A stretch of DNA of 7,867 bases from an uncultured Clostridia bacterium (lineage in GTDB: Bacteria > Bacillota > Clostridia > Christensenellales > Borkfalkiaceae): positions 1 to 7,867 of the forward strand of contig CALARO010000252.1 in the NCBI GenBank assembly GCA_937888935.1, written 5' to 3'. Positions 1 to 5,193 of this stretch are shown one piece after another. The notes under the pieces were generated by a model. The model searched no databases, was not told the DNA's origin, and worked only from the letters and a program-made list of their open reading frames with translations. The stretch's first letter is position 1; every line of letters begins with the position of its first letter. The translations under genes were made by a program, and so were the position numbers.

Positions 1-59
1 AAAAAGCCGTAACCCATGGTGATTTCGTAAAAATCCGTCAATAAAGTCAGGTTTCTCAT
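1..59 (-). CDS. pncB: Nicotinate phosphoribosyltransferase, N-terminal fragment cut by the window edge
   Basis: Only the first 19 codons are inside the window. They read MRNLTLLTDFYEITMGYGF, which matches the usual start of nicotinate phosphoribosyltransferases (N-L-[ST]-L-L-T-D-x-Y-x-[IL]-T-M-x-x-G-[YF]). The enzyme makes nicotinate mononucleotide from nicotinate and PRPP in the cytosolic NAD salvage (Preiss-Handler) pathway. The ATG lies three bases after the lgt stop codon. A Shine-Dalgarno AAAGGA (plus-strand 67-72) sits inside the end of lgt with a 7-base spacer, so the gene is probably co-transcribed and translationally coupled to lgt. The family call rests on a short N-terminal match, but that match is distinctive. 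The rest of the gene cannot be judged. Confidence 0.8.
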   Translation of the reverse strand, partial: MRNLTLLTDFYEITMGYGF

Positions 60-62
60 TGT

Positions 63-1091
63 TTATTCCTTTCTCTCTTGATCTTCGTCACTTTCCCTTG
101 TAGCCTGCGATTGTTCCTGCGCTTCCTGTTCTTCCCGTATTTCCTGCGCCTTTTTCTCGCTTTTCGGGGCGGGATCGGCGTAACTTTCGGGGTAAATCGC
201 GCACATCATATTGATTTTGTCTTTCACGGGGATTTCGCCCTTCGTATCGCCCTTATACTCGGTGATCGCGTACGGATCGCCTTTGAGCGAGCCGAATAAA
301 ACGCCCTCTTTCTTTCTGTTTCTGAGCAGCACAAACGCCATCATCGCCGCGCCGAACGCGAACAATAAAAAAGCAAACACAAGCGACCACGGCACGCCGC
401 CTCCATTTAAAATAAATGTATCATCACGAAAAGGTTCCATAATCGAACGTACCGCGCCGTAATGCATAAAATACCACGCCGTAGCCACGCCGTTCGGCTT
501 TTTCGGGTTCTTCCATAAAAACAGGAACATTAAAACCGCCGCGATCAGATTCGCAAGACTTTCGTAGAAGAAAAACGCATAGTGCCACAAGCCGTCTTTG
601 TCGATATGCACGGCGAACGGAAACCATTGCAGCGCGGGGTTCGTAACTTCCGCCCCGTACACTTCCTGATTTGCGAAATTTCCCCAACGCCCCATCGCCT
701 GCGCCAGAAGCAAGCCTACAACGATGCAATCGCCCGCGCGGAAGAAATTTACTTTTTTAATATAGCTCACCAGCGCAACGCCGAAAATGCCGCCTAAAAT
801 GCCGCCGATAATCGAAAGTCCGCCTTCGCGGATAGATTTGATCGAGAACCACTCGGAAGGGGGCATACCGTCGGTAATGCAATAGAAAAGACGCGTGGTG
901 AAAATGGCGATGGGCAGCGTAACGCAAAAGTACGTCATAAAAAGATCGGGCGACATATTTCTGCGCCTGAATAAAAGCGAGATTAAGAAAAACGCCGCAA
1001 TCATACCGCTTACGATACAGAGCGCGTAAGCGTATATTTTAAACCCGAAAATTTCAATACCGGGTTGATCGCTAAGCAATAAATCAACCAT
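63..1091 (-). CDS. lgt: Prolipoprotein diacylglyceryl transferase (Lgt) with a long charged C-terminal tail
   Basis: Lgt moves diacylglycerol from phosphatidylglycerol to the lipobox cysteine of prolipoproteins, the first step of lipoprotein maturation, in the cytoplasmic membrane. The 342-residue protein has the family signature GRWGNFANQEVYG at about residues 134-146 and the GGLSIIGG loop at about 90-97. A late RSIMEPFRDD segment near 215-224 carries the conserved basic and acidic positions. Several hydrophobic segments lie between residues 15 and 257. The start at 1091 is supported by CTCCTTT on the plus strand (AAAGGAG on the coding strand) 10 bases upstream. Residues from about 260 to 342 form a hydrophilic extension ending in an E/Q/R/K-rich run, unusual since most Lgt proteins end soon after the last membrane helix. 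The gene has its own promoter and structured leader, and pncB follows directly. Confidence 0.95.
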   Translation of the reverse strand: MVDLLLSDQPGIEIFGFKIYAYALCIVSGMIAAFFLISLLFRRRNMSPDLFMTYFCVTLPIAIFTTRLFYCITDGMPPSEWFSIKSIREGGLSIIGGILGGIFGVALVSYIKKVNFFRAGDCIVVGLLLAQAMGRWGNFANQEVYGAEVTNPALQWFPFAVHIDKDGLWHYAFFFYESLANLIAAVLMFLFLWKNPKKPNGVATAWYFMHYGAVRSIMEPFRDDTFILNGGGVPWSLVFAFLLFAFGAAMMAFVLLRNRKKEGVLFGSLKGDPYAITEYKGDTKGEIPVKDKINMMCAIYPESYADPAPKSEKKAQEIREEQEAQEQSQATRESDEDQERKE

Positions 1092-1101
1092 TTTTTGCTT
1101 T

Positions 1102-1149
1102 CTCCTTTCAAAGGACTATCCGAATGAAAACGAGCTTATTTCCATTCGG
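1102..1149 (-). promoter_or_regulatory. Structured lgt 5' leader: stem-loop plus inverted repeat over the Shine-Dalgarno
   Basis: Two inverted repeats lie between the lgt promoter and start. Arms 1120-1130 and 1139-1149 pair over 11 bp with one G-U and an 8-base loop. Nearer the gene, TCCTTT (1103-1108) and AAAGGA (1110-1115) are perfectly complementary around a single base, and on the coding strand the gene-proximal arm is part of the Shine-Dalgarno AAAGGAG. A one-base loop cannot close, so real pairing would be shorter by one or two bp. The structure could limit translation or be a protein or RNA target. No known riboswitch class is recognised. The pairing is seen directly; any regulatory role is inferred. 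Confidence 0.5.
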
Positions 1150-1159
1150 CTACCCGATA

Positions 1160-1188
1160 AGTATAGCACAAGAAAAGAATTTCGTCAA
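1160..1188 (-). promoter_or_regulatory. Sigma-A type promoter for lgt-pncB
   Basis: On the minus strand, TTGACG (plus 1183-1188) is followed after exactly 17 bases by TATACT (plus 1160-1165). A TG one base before the -10 gives an extended -10 element. Transcription would start near 1153, giving a leader of about 60 bases. It lies between folT and lgt, so lgt-pncB can be expressed independently of the folate-controlled folT. Confidence 0.8.
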
Positions 1189-1234
1189 GCACGCAGCCGC
1201 ACGCTCGGCGAATTTTCGCGGAAATATCGTAATT

Positions 1235-2014
1235 TTAAAACAATTTTATATTGTGCGCCGCCACAAAATCCTTTAAAAAGAACACGTAAAAAAGTACAAT
1301 TGCCACCGAAAGCACCGCAAGCGCGCCGCAAAGCAGCAATTCTTTTTTTTCGAGCGCGATACCTTCCTGCGCTTTATCAGCGTAGCCGAGCGATTTCAAG
1401 CCCGGCAGCAACGCGTTTAAAAGCACGCAGATAAGCACCGCTTCCAAAGGAAAAATCGCAAGATTTTTTACAATCCGCACGCCGTTTATCATATAATAAA
1501 CCTTGTCCGTGACAAAAAGCGCGTAATACCACTTCTGTATCGCCGAATTGAGTACGATATTGCACAGAAAATTCACCGTGAATTTCGCAAGCAGCAGCCG
1601 CGGCGCGGTAAGTTTTTTCCGCCACAGAAACAGCGCGAAAATAAATCCGCTGAGCATTTCCACGGCGATAAACGGAAAGAAATACGCGCCTTTTGGAAAC
1701 AGTACCGCGCCCAGCGTATCGCTCACCGCGCCCACAAGTAAGGCTAAAATCGGCCCGTACACCATCGCCCCTACGGCGTTTACGTAGCAATCGAACGAGA
1801 GATACACGCCCGGCGCAATCGGCACGCTCAAAGATTTTACGGCTATCCGAAGCGCGCAGATCACCGCCGCGAACGCGAGAATTTTCACGTTTTTCAAAAG
1901 CGCGGCGGCTTCTTTGAAATACGCACGCGAAAACGTTTTCGGGTTTGCCGGTTTTAAGCGCGCGCTTTCCGCGTCGCCGCATTGCAAAGGCTGCCCTTCT
2001 TTTAATTTTTCCAT
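1235..2014 (-). CDS. folT: Folate-family ECF transporter S component (FolT-like)
   Basis: This membrane protein would bind folate and dock on a shared ECF module (EcfA, EcfA', EcfT) for ATP-driven uptake. No EcfA or EcfT gene is in the window, as expected for group II ECF systems. The 259-residue protein carries a FolT-like core: LRIAVKSLSVPIAPG (about 55-69), YLSFDCYVNAVGAMVYGP (about 71-88), LLVGAVSDTLGAVLFPKGAYF (about 92-112) and a late KNLAIFPLEAVLICVLLNALLP stretch (183-204). It is longer than typical FolT. About 40 hydrophilic residues precede the first helix and an extra hydrophobic segment (about 227-247) lies at the C terminus. The start is fixed by GAGGAGG 9 bases upstream. The THF riboswitch in its leader independently supports folate as substrate. 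No clear terminator is seen before lgt. Confidence 0.88.
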   Translation of the reverse strand: MEKLKEGQPLQCGDAESARLKPANPKTFSRAYFKEAAALLKNVKILAFAAVICALRIAVKSLSVPIAPGVYLSFDCYVNAVGAMVYGPILALLVGAVSDTLGAVLFPKGAYFFPFIAVEMLSGFIFALFLWRKKLTAPRLLLAKFTVNFLCNIVLNSAIQKWYYALFVTDKVYYMINGVRIVKNLAIFPLEAVLICVLLNALLPGLKSLGYADKAQEGIALEKKELLLCGALAVLSVAIVLFYVFFLKDFVAAHNIKLF

Positions 2015-2017
2015 AAT

Positions 2018-2047
2018 AAAAAACCTCCTCGTTGAAAAACGAGAGGT
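2018..2047 (-). terminator. folT expression platform: terminator hairpin that also contains the Shine-Dalgarno
   Basis: On the minus strand, arm ACCTCTCGTT (plus 2038-2047) pairs with AACGAGGAGGT (plus 2023-2033) over 10 bp, with one bulged G and a 4-base loop. Six T residues (plus 2018-2023) follow, the first of them inside the stem base. The 3' arm contains GAGGAGG (2024-2030), the folT ribosome site, 9 bases before the ATG. When folded, the hairpin could end transcription and also block ribosome binding. It lies between the riboswitch aptamer and folT, as expected for an OFF switch triggered by folate. The structure is read directly from the sequence; its switching role is inferred. Confidence 0.75.
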
Positions 2048-2084
2048 CCGCCGTTTTGTAAATACCCGCCCAAAAAGGCGTAAG

Positions 2085-2212
2085 ACAAAGCGAAAGCGGA
2101 CGCGCCGTGGTCGCCGCAGAGCCGTACCCGCAAAAAAAATCGCGAGCCTCCCTTTCGTCCGCCGGCAACGTCCCGTCCGGCGGCACTTAACGCGCCAAAG
2201 CTACTCTTGTTG
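2085..2212 (-). promoter_or_regulatory. Tetrahydrofolate (THF, folE-motif) riboswitch aptamer with an enlarged side arm
   Basis: Read on the minus strand, the conserved THF blocks appear in order. They are GAGUAG (2206-2201), GCGUUAAGUG (2193-2184), a perfect 7-bp stem CCGCCGG/CCGGCGG (2183-2177 with 2165-2159) closing the loop ACGGGACGUUG, then ACGAA, then GCGGCGA (2117-2111), matching the family's GCGGUGA. Loop bases GGACGU (2173-2168) pair with GCGUCC (2103-2098), reproducing the family's loop-to-junction pseudoknot with compensating changes. P2 can form between about 2201-2192 and 2114-2104 with one mismatch and one bulged A. A side arm that is usually very short is here about 36 nt (2153-2118) with a U8-containing loop. 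P1 is weak, only 3-5 bp, so the outer limits are approximate. The aptamer starts at the predicted transcription start and precedes folT. Blocks are compared with the known family from memory. Confidence 0.88.
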
Positions 2213-2217
2213 CATAC

Positions 2218-2246
2218 AGTATACCGCAAATCCCGGAAAAAATCAA
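2218..2246 (-). promoter_or_regulatory. Sigma-A type promoter for the THF riboswitch and folT
   Basis: On the minus strand, TTGATT (plus 2241-2246), a 17-base spacer and TATACT (plus 2218-2223) form a good promoter. Predicted transcription starts near 2211, which is where the THF aptamer begins. This agreement supports both calls. Confidence 0.82.
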
Positions 2247-2290
2247 CGAAAAACGCGCGGCACGCGGCAAAAAAAAGCTAAAAATTTTTT

Positions 2291-2319
2291 CGGCTGCGCG
2301 CTCACATAAAAATCAGCCG
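2291..2319. repeat. Inverted repeat upstream of the DUF421 gene
   Basis: CGGCTG (2291-2296) and CAGCCG (2314-2319) are perfectly complementary across a 17-base spacer. TTTTTT lies just before the first arm and TTTT just after the second. It sits in the divergent region between folT and the DUF421 gene. It could be a weak terminator-like stem or a protein-binding operator; the long loop makes termination doubtful. Confidence 0.35.
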
Positions 2320-2333
2320 TTTTAAAGATACTG
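2304..2333 (+). promoter_or_regulatory. Possible forespore-sigma-like promoter for DUF421-DUF4363
   Basis: ACATA (2304-2308), an 18-base gap and GATACTG (2327-2333) resemble, imperfectly, the forespore sigma-G pattern (GnATR, about 18 bases, CATnnTA). No good sigma-A -35 is seen for the same -10. Several Bacillus DUF421 paralogues are known targets of forespore sigma factors, which is why this was considered. The start codon at 2339 would lie at the transcription start. Matches are partial and could be chance. Confidence 0.3.
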
Positions 2334-2338
2334 TTTGT

Positions 2339-3028
2339 ATGAGCCTGATTTTCGTCCGCACGATTTTAATATTTATCACGCTGCTTTTCATCATGCGCCT
2401 GATGGGCAAGCGGCAGATCGGCGAAATGCAGCCGTACGAGCTTGTGATCACGCTGATCATCGCCGATCTCGCGTGTATTCCCATGGCAGATCCGTCCGTG
2501 CCGCTTTTATACGGGTTGGTTGCCATTCTCGCCATCTATTTAATGCACCAGATCGTGTGCCTTTTCGATCTGAAATCCAAAACGATGAAGCGCGTTTTAA
2601 GCGGCTCGCCGAGCATCGTACTCAATAAAAACGGCATCGATATAACGCAGCTTAAAAAGAATAATCTCGACGTTTCCGATCTCATCGAAAGTCTGCGCGG
2701 GGCGGGGTATTTCTCGCTCGACGCCGTAGATTACGCGTTGTACGAAGCGAACGGCACGTTTTCCGCGCTGCCCAAGGCGAATTACGAAGAATTGCAGAAT
2801 TCTCTGCCCGTGATCATCATCGACGAAGGCAAATTCGAAGATAAAAACGTGCTTTTAAGCGGCAAAACGCGCGGCAAATTCTGCGAAATTTTACGCGAAA
2901 ACGGCTGCAAAAATTATAAAAACGCGCTGATATTAACGCTCGACGGCAACGGCAAAATGTACTTTCAGCAAAAAGGCGAAAAATTCAAAATTCTGCAAAC
3001 GGACACGGGAGGCGCAAGGTTATGGTGA
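2339..3028 (+). CDS. DUF421 (YetF-type) membrane protein
   Basis: The 229-residue protein matches the DUF421/YetF family. The N terminus MSLIFVRTILIFITLLFIMRLMGKRQ is followed by IGEMQPYELVITLIIADLA (27-45). There are three hydrophobic segments (about 4-20, 34-50, 57-75) and a soluble C-terminal domain. That domain has PSIVLNKNGID (91-101) and NLDVSDLIESLRGAGYFSLDAVDYALYEANG (109-139), the usual landmarks of the C-terminal beta domain. Biochemical function is unknown; relatives in Bacillus are linked to sporulation and spore proteins. The ATG at 2339 fits the family N terminus and no in-frame alternative lies just upstream. No Shine-Dalgarno precedes it, which is odd because most genes here have strong ones. 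The gene overlaps the next by 7 bases, so they are one transcription unit. Confidence 0.9.
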   Translation: MSLIFVRTILIFITLLFIMRLMGKRQIGEMQPYELVITLIIADLACIPMADPSVPLLYGLVAILAIYLMHQIVCLFDLKSKTMKRVLSGSPSIVLNKNGIDITQLKKNNLDVSDLIESLRGAGYFSLDAVDYALYEANGTFSALPKANYEELQNSLPVIIIDEGKFEDKNVLLSGKTRGKFCEILRENGCKNYKNALILTLDGNGKMYFQQKGEKFKILQTDTGGARLW

Positions 3029-3399
3029 AAACGATCGTAAGTATCGTGATTTCGGCTTCGCTGTTATTTTTCATCTCTGTTTTCGAACGGTTTCGCGTGG
3101 ACGAAATTTTTAACGACTTCGGCGAACGCCTTACGGCGTTGTACGAAAAAACCGAAGAAAACGAAGCCACCTTCTGCGACGGCGAAAGCGTACGCACGTT
3201 CTGGACGGAAAAAAGAAAAGAGCTGCACGTATGGGTTACGCACACCTCTATCGAAAACGTGGATTATCAGCTGAACGAAGCGATCGGCTATCTCGGCGAA
3301 GAAAAATACGAAGACGCGCTTCCCAAAATCGAAGTGCTGATCGAAATGACGAAAAAAATCCCCGCCACGTACTCTTTCCGCTTCGAAAACGTGTTTTAA
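3022..3399 (+). CDS. DUF4363 family protein, partner of DUF421
   Basis: This 125-residue protein has an N-terminal hydrophobic segment (about residues 3-20, a membrane anchor or uncleaved signal). A charged, mostly helical domain follows, containing FWTEKRKELHVWVTHTSIENVDYQLNEA (about 60-87) and then EEKYEDALPKIEVLIEMTKKIP. This is the DUF4363 pattern, and the family is commonly found next to DUF421 genes in Clostridia. The ATG overlaps the end of the DUF421 gene by 7 bases, and GGAGG lies upstream inside that gene (near 3008-3012), so translation is likely coupled. The predicted topology puts the helical domain outside the membrane. Function is unknown; a joint envelope or spore-membrane role with DUF421 is inferred from the coupling. 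Its stop is only 6 bases from the convergent neighbour. Confidence 0.82.
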   Translation: MVKTIVSIVISASLLFFISVFERFRVDEIFNDFGERLTALYEKTEENEATFCDGESVRTFWTEKRKELHVWVTHTSIENVDYQLNEAIGYLGEEKYEDALPKIEVLIEMTKKIPATYSFRFENVF

Positions 3400-3405
3400 G
3401 CCGCT

Positions 3406-3759
3406 TTACACCAGGCCGTACGCGGTGAGAATACGCAAATTCGCGTCGAAAATATTGCGCAAAAACGTTTTCACGGCATTGTTCGTAGCTTTATCGAACG
3501 TGCCGTTTTCGTTGCTTTTGAGCATCGCCACAATCGCGTTGAAATTCTTATAAATCGCCTGCGCGTCCTCTTCAATCGCGGTATACGCCTCTTCTTCGCC
3601 GCCGTGCTGAATTTCGTACATATCGCGGATCGTGCCGTTCATTTTATGCAGAATTTCAATTTTTCCCGAAGCGAAAACTTCCGCGCACTCGTGATTTAAA
3701 TCGGATAACAGCGCGATGAATTTCTGCAATTTTTCATTTCCCGCCAGATCGGTTGCCAT
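3406..3759 (-). CDS. Hypothetical helical protein, 117 residues
   Basis: I do not recognise a family. The product is soluble, with no signal peptide or membrane segment, and is predicted mostly helical. Hydrophobic positions spaced three to four apart suggest a helical bundle, for example KLQKFIALLSDLNHECAEVF near 10-29 and FDKATNNAVKTFLRNIFDANLRIL near 88-111. A short acidic stretch (GGEEEAYTAIEEDAQ) lies in the middle. There is one cysteine. The start is supported by AGGCGG (plus 3770-3775 as CCGCCT) with a 10-base spacer. The gene begins 28 bases after the uridylyltransferase gene, so they are probably one operon. It may accompany nucleotide-sugar metabolism, but that is only context. Confidence 0.65.
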   Translation of the reverse strand: MATDLAGNEKLQKFIALLSDLNHECAEVFASGKIEILHKMNGTIRDMYEIQHGGEEEAYTAIEEDAQAIYKNFNAIVAMLKSNENGTFDKATNNAVKTFLRNIFDANLRILTAYGLV

Positions 3760-3787
3760 GTTTTTATTTCCGCCTTTTTCTAAGATT

Positions 3788-5017
3788 TCAAAGCTTCACG
3801 CCGTTCTTTTCCAGCAGCGCGCGCGCCGTTTCCACGCTGTCCGCCCCCGCCGCGTTCTTCACGGGCGCAAATTCCTTTTCGCGCCGCACTTCGTAAGGCA
3901 ATACGCTGCCCATAAACGAAATCAGATCCACCGCAAGCGTTTCGAATTTATACCCGTTCTCTTTTTCCGGCTCGCATTTCTCGCCCGCGCCGCCGATATA
4001 CGGGATTTTTTTCTTTACGATATGCACGGGAATTTTCTCTTTTTCCGTTTCTTCCAGCCGTTGCACCGAGAAAAGGTAATTTAAAATCACGCCGTAAGAA
4101 TATTCAAGCGTGCCGTCCGCCGCCCGCGCGTTCGCCGTCTCTTCCGTTAGCTCGTAGTACTCGATCACCGCCGCTTTGCCGTCCTTCTCGCACAGAACGC
4201 CCACCTTTTCGCGCGGATCGCGCTTTCTCACGCACTTCGCCCCGCACGCCTTCCCGCTTGCAATCGTCGCGCCGATAAACACGGGGTCGAACGGGCGTTG
4301 CAGCACGTTGTCCACCGCGTACACGTTCAGCCATTTCACGTTTTCGGCTTTCATGCTGTCGTACAAGCCGGACTTTTTCAACGAAGCGAACCAACCGCCG
4401 TTGCCGTTCGGGGAAGTGGCGGGCGTATCCTTTTCTTCAAGCAGAATTTTTCCGTTTTCGTCCACGCACGGCGCGGCGTTCTGCACAAAAAATTTCACCC
4501 TGTCCGCGGGGTAGCCGAAATAATCGTTTTCCGCCCAGAACGCCCGCGTTTCACCGTCGTTTTTCTCGCTCGTCATCACAAAAAGCAGCGGTCGCGCGCC
4601 GCTCGAACGCAAATCGTTTAAAATATTCCGCATCTGACACGCAAAAATCGGCAGAAACCGCGTAACGCCCATATTGTACGCGCCTTTCGGCCCGTCCGCG
4701 CCAAGCCGCGTTCCCTGTCCGCCCGCTAAAAGCAACCCCGCGATTTCGCCGTTTTTCAAAGCCGCGTCGCCGATTTTTCGATACTCGCTTTCCCGCGCTT
4801 CGATTTCGGCGGCGGTAAGCCCTTTCACCGGCGCAAGGCGCGAGCCTTTTCCCGATAAATTCTGCGGATGCCTGAAATTTTCAATCACGGAAAAATCAAG
4901 CTTTTCAATGCCGCGAAGAAGCCGCGCTCTGCCAGCTTCGTCCAATTCGCCCCAATAAGCAAACAGCTGTTCCTGCCCGTTTTCGATCAGTAATTTTTTC
5001 GCCTGTTCGTAAGTCAT
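3788..5017 (-). CDS. UDPGP/UAP1-type uridylyltransferase (UTP--sugar-1-phosphate)
   Basis: The enzyme would join UTP to a sugar 1-phosphate (glucose, GlcNAc or GalNAc) to give a UDP-sugar for envelope or glycogen-type pathways. The 409-residue protein follows the eukaryotic-like UAP1/AGX layout rather than bacterial GlmU or GalU. It has LLLAGGQGTRLGADGPKGAYN at about 95-115 (the nucleotide-binding loop) and PNGNGGWF at 203-210. VDNVL (235-239) is the metal- or sugar-binding acidic motif. KVGVLC (271-276), an E-Y pair (286-287), Y-G-x-x-L-N-Y (308-314) and KFET (357-360) follow. The C-terminal EFAPVKNAAGADSVETAR (382-399) is typical of the family. The specific sugar cannot be told from sequence reading. 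GGAGG (plus 5023-5027) lies 5 bases before the start and supports it. It has its own promoter and is followed by the 117-residue gene. Confidence 0.88.
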   Translation of the reverse strand: MTYEQAKKLLIENGQEQLFAYWGELDEAGRARLLRGIEKLDFSVIENFRHPQNLSGKGSRLAPVKGLTAAEIEARESEYRKIGDAALKNGEIAGLLLAGGQGTRLGADGPKGAYNMGVTRFLPIFACQMRNILNDLRSSGARPLLFVMTSEKNDGETRAFWAENDYFGYPADRVKFFVQNAAPCVDENGKILLEEKDTPATSPNGNGGWFASLKKSGLYDSMKAENVKWLNVYAVDNVLQRPFDPVFIGATIASGKACGAKCVRKRDPREKVGVLCEKDGKAAVIEYYELTEETANARAADGTLEYSYGVILNYLFSVQRLEETEKEKIPVHIVKKKIPYIGGAGEKCEPEKENGYKFETLAVDLISFMGSVLPYEVRREKEFAPVKNAAGADSVETARALLEKNGVKL

Positions 5018-5049
5018 TTTTTCCTCCGTATCTTTCGCACAACTCTTTC

Positions 5050-5078
5050 ATTGTAGCAGAGTACGCCGAAAAAATCAA
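5050..5078 (-). promoter_or_regulatory. Sigma-A type promoter for the uridylyltransferase operon
   Basis: On the minus strand, TTGATT (plus 5073-5078), a 17-base spacer and TACAAT (plus 5050-5055), with TG one base before the -10, give an extended -10 promoter. Transcription would start near 5043, leaving a leader of about 25 bases. Confidence 0.8.
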
Positions 5079-5156
5079 GTCTTTTTCCCGCAAGCGGCAA
5101 ATCCGGAATTTTTCGCCGTTACGTTCGTTTTTTTGTAAATATCTCACGAAAAAAAG

Positions 5157-5185
5157 TTTACTTTTATCGTTTTTCGTGCTATAAT
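5157..5185 (+). promoter_or_regulatory. Promoter abutting the start of the orphan 139-residue gene
   Basis: TTTACT (5157-5162), a 17-base spacer and a perfect TATAAT (5180-5185) are preceded by an A-rich run (5149-5155) that could act as an UP element. The expected transcription start (about 5191-5193) falls right at the TTG/ATG start codons (5191 and 5194). The mRNA would therefore have almost no leader. Confidence 0.75.
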
Positions 5186-5193
5186 TTACCTTG

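Noticed and set aside
424..729. A 101-codon minus-strand open frame inside lgt
   Set aside because: It is an alternate-frame shadow of a confidently identified gene.
1189..1204. Direct repeat GCACGC-AGCC-GCACGC upstream of the lgt -35
   Set aside because: Six-base repeats in GC-rich DNA are easily chance, and there is no second line of evidence for a binding site.
1377..2186. A 269-codon minus-strand open frame overlapping folT and the riboswitch
   Set aside because: It is longer than folT but runs in another frame, its product is arginine-rich and of low complexity with no family features, and it crosses the riboswitch. folT has clear family motifs and a ribosome site.
2118..2208. A shorter THF riboswitch ending at GGCUCU
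   Set aside because: With this limit neither P2 nor the pseudoknot forms. Extending to about 2085 brings in GCGGCGA and GCGUCC, which restore both.
3397..3430. Possible terminator between the convergent DUF4363 and 117-residue genes
   Set aside because: Only 6 bases separate the genes. The weak inverted repeats here lie within coding sequence and lack a T-run.
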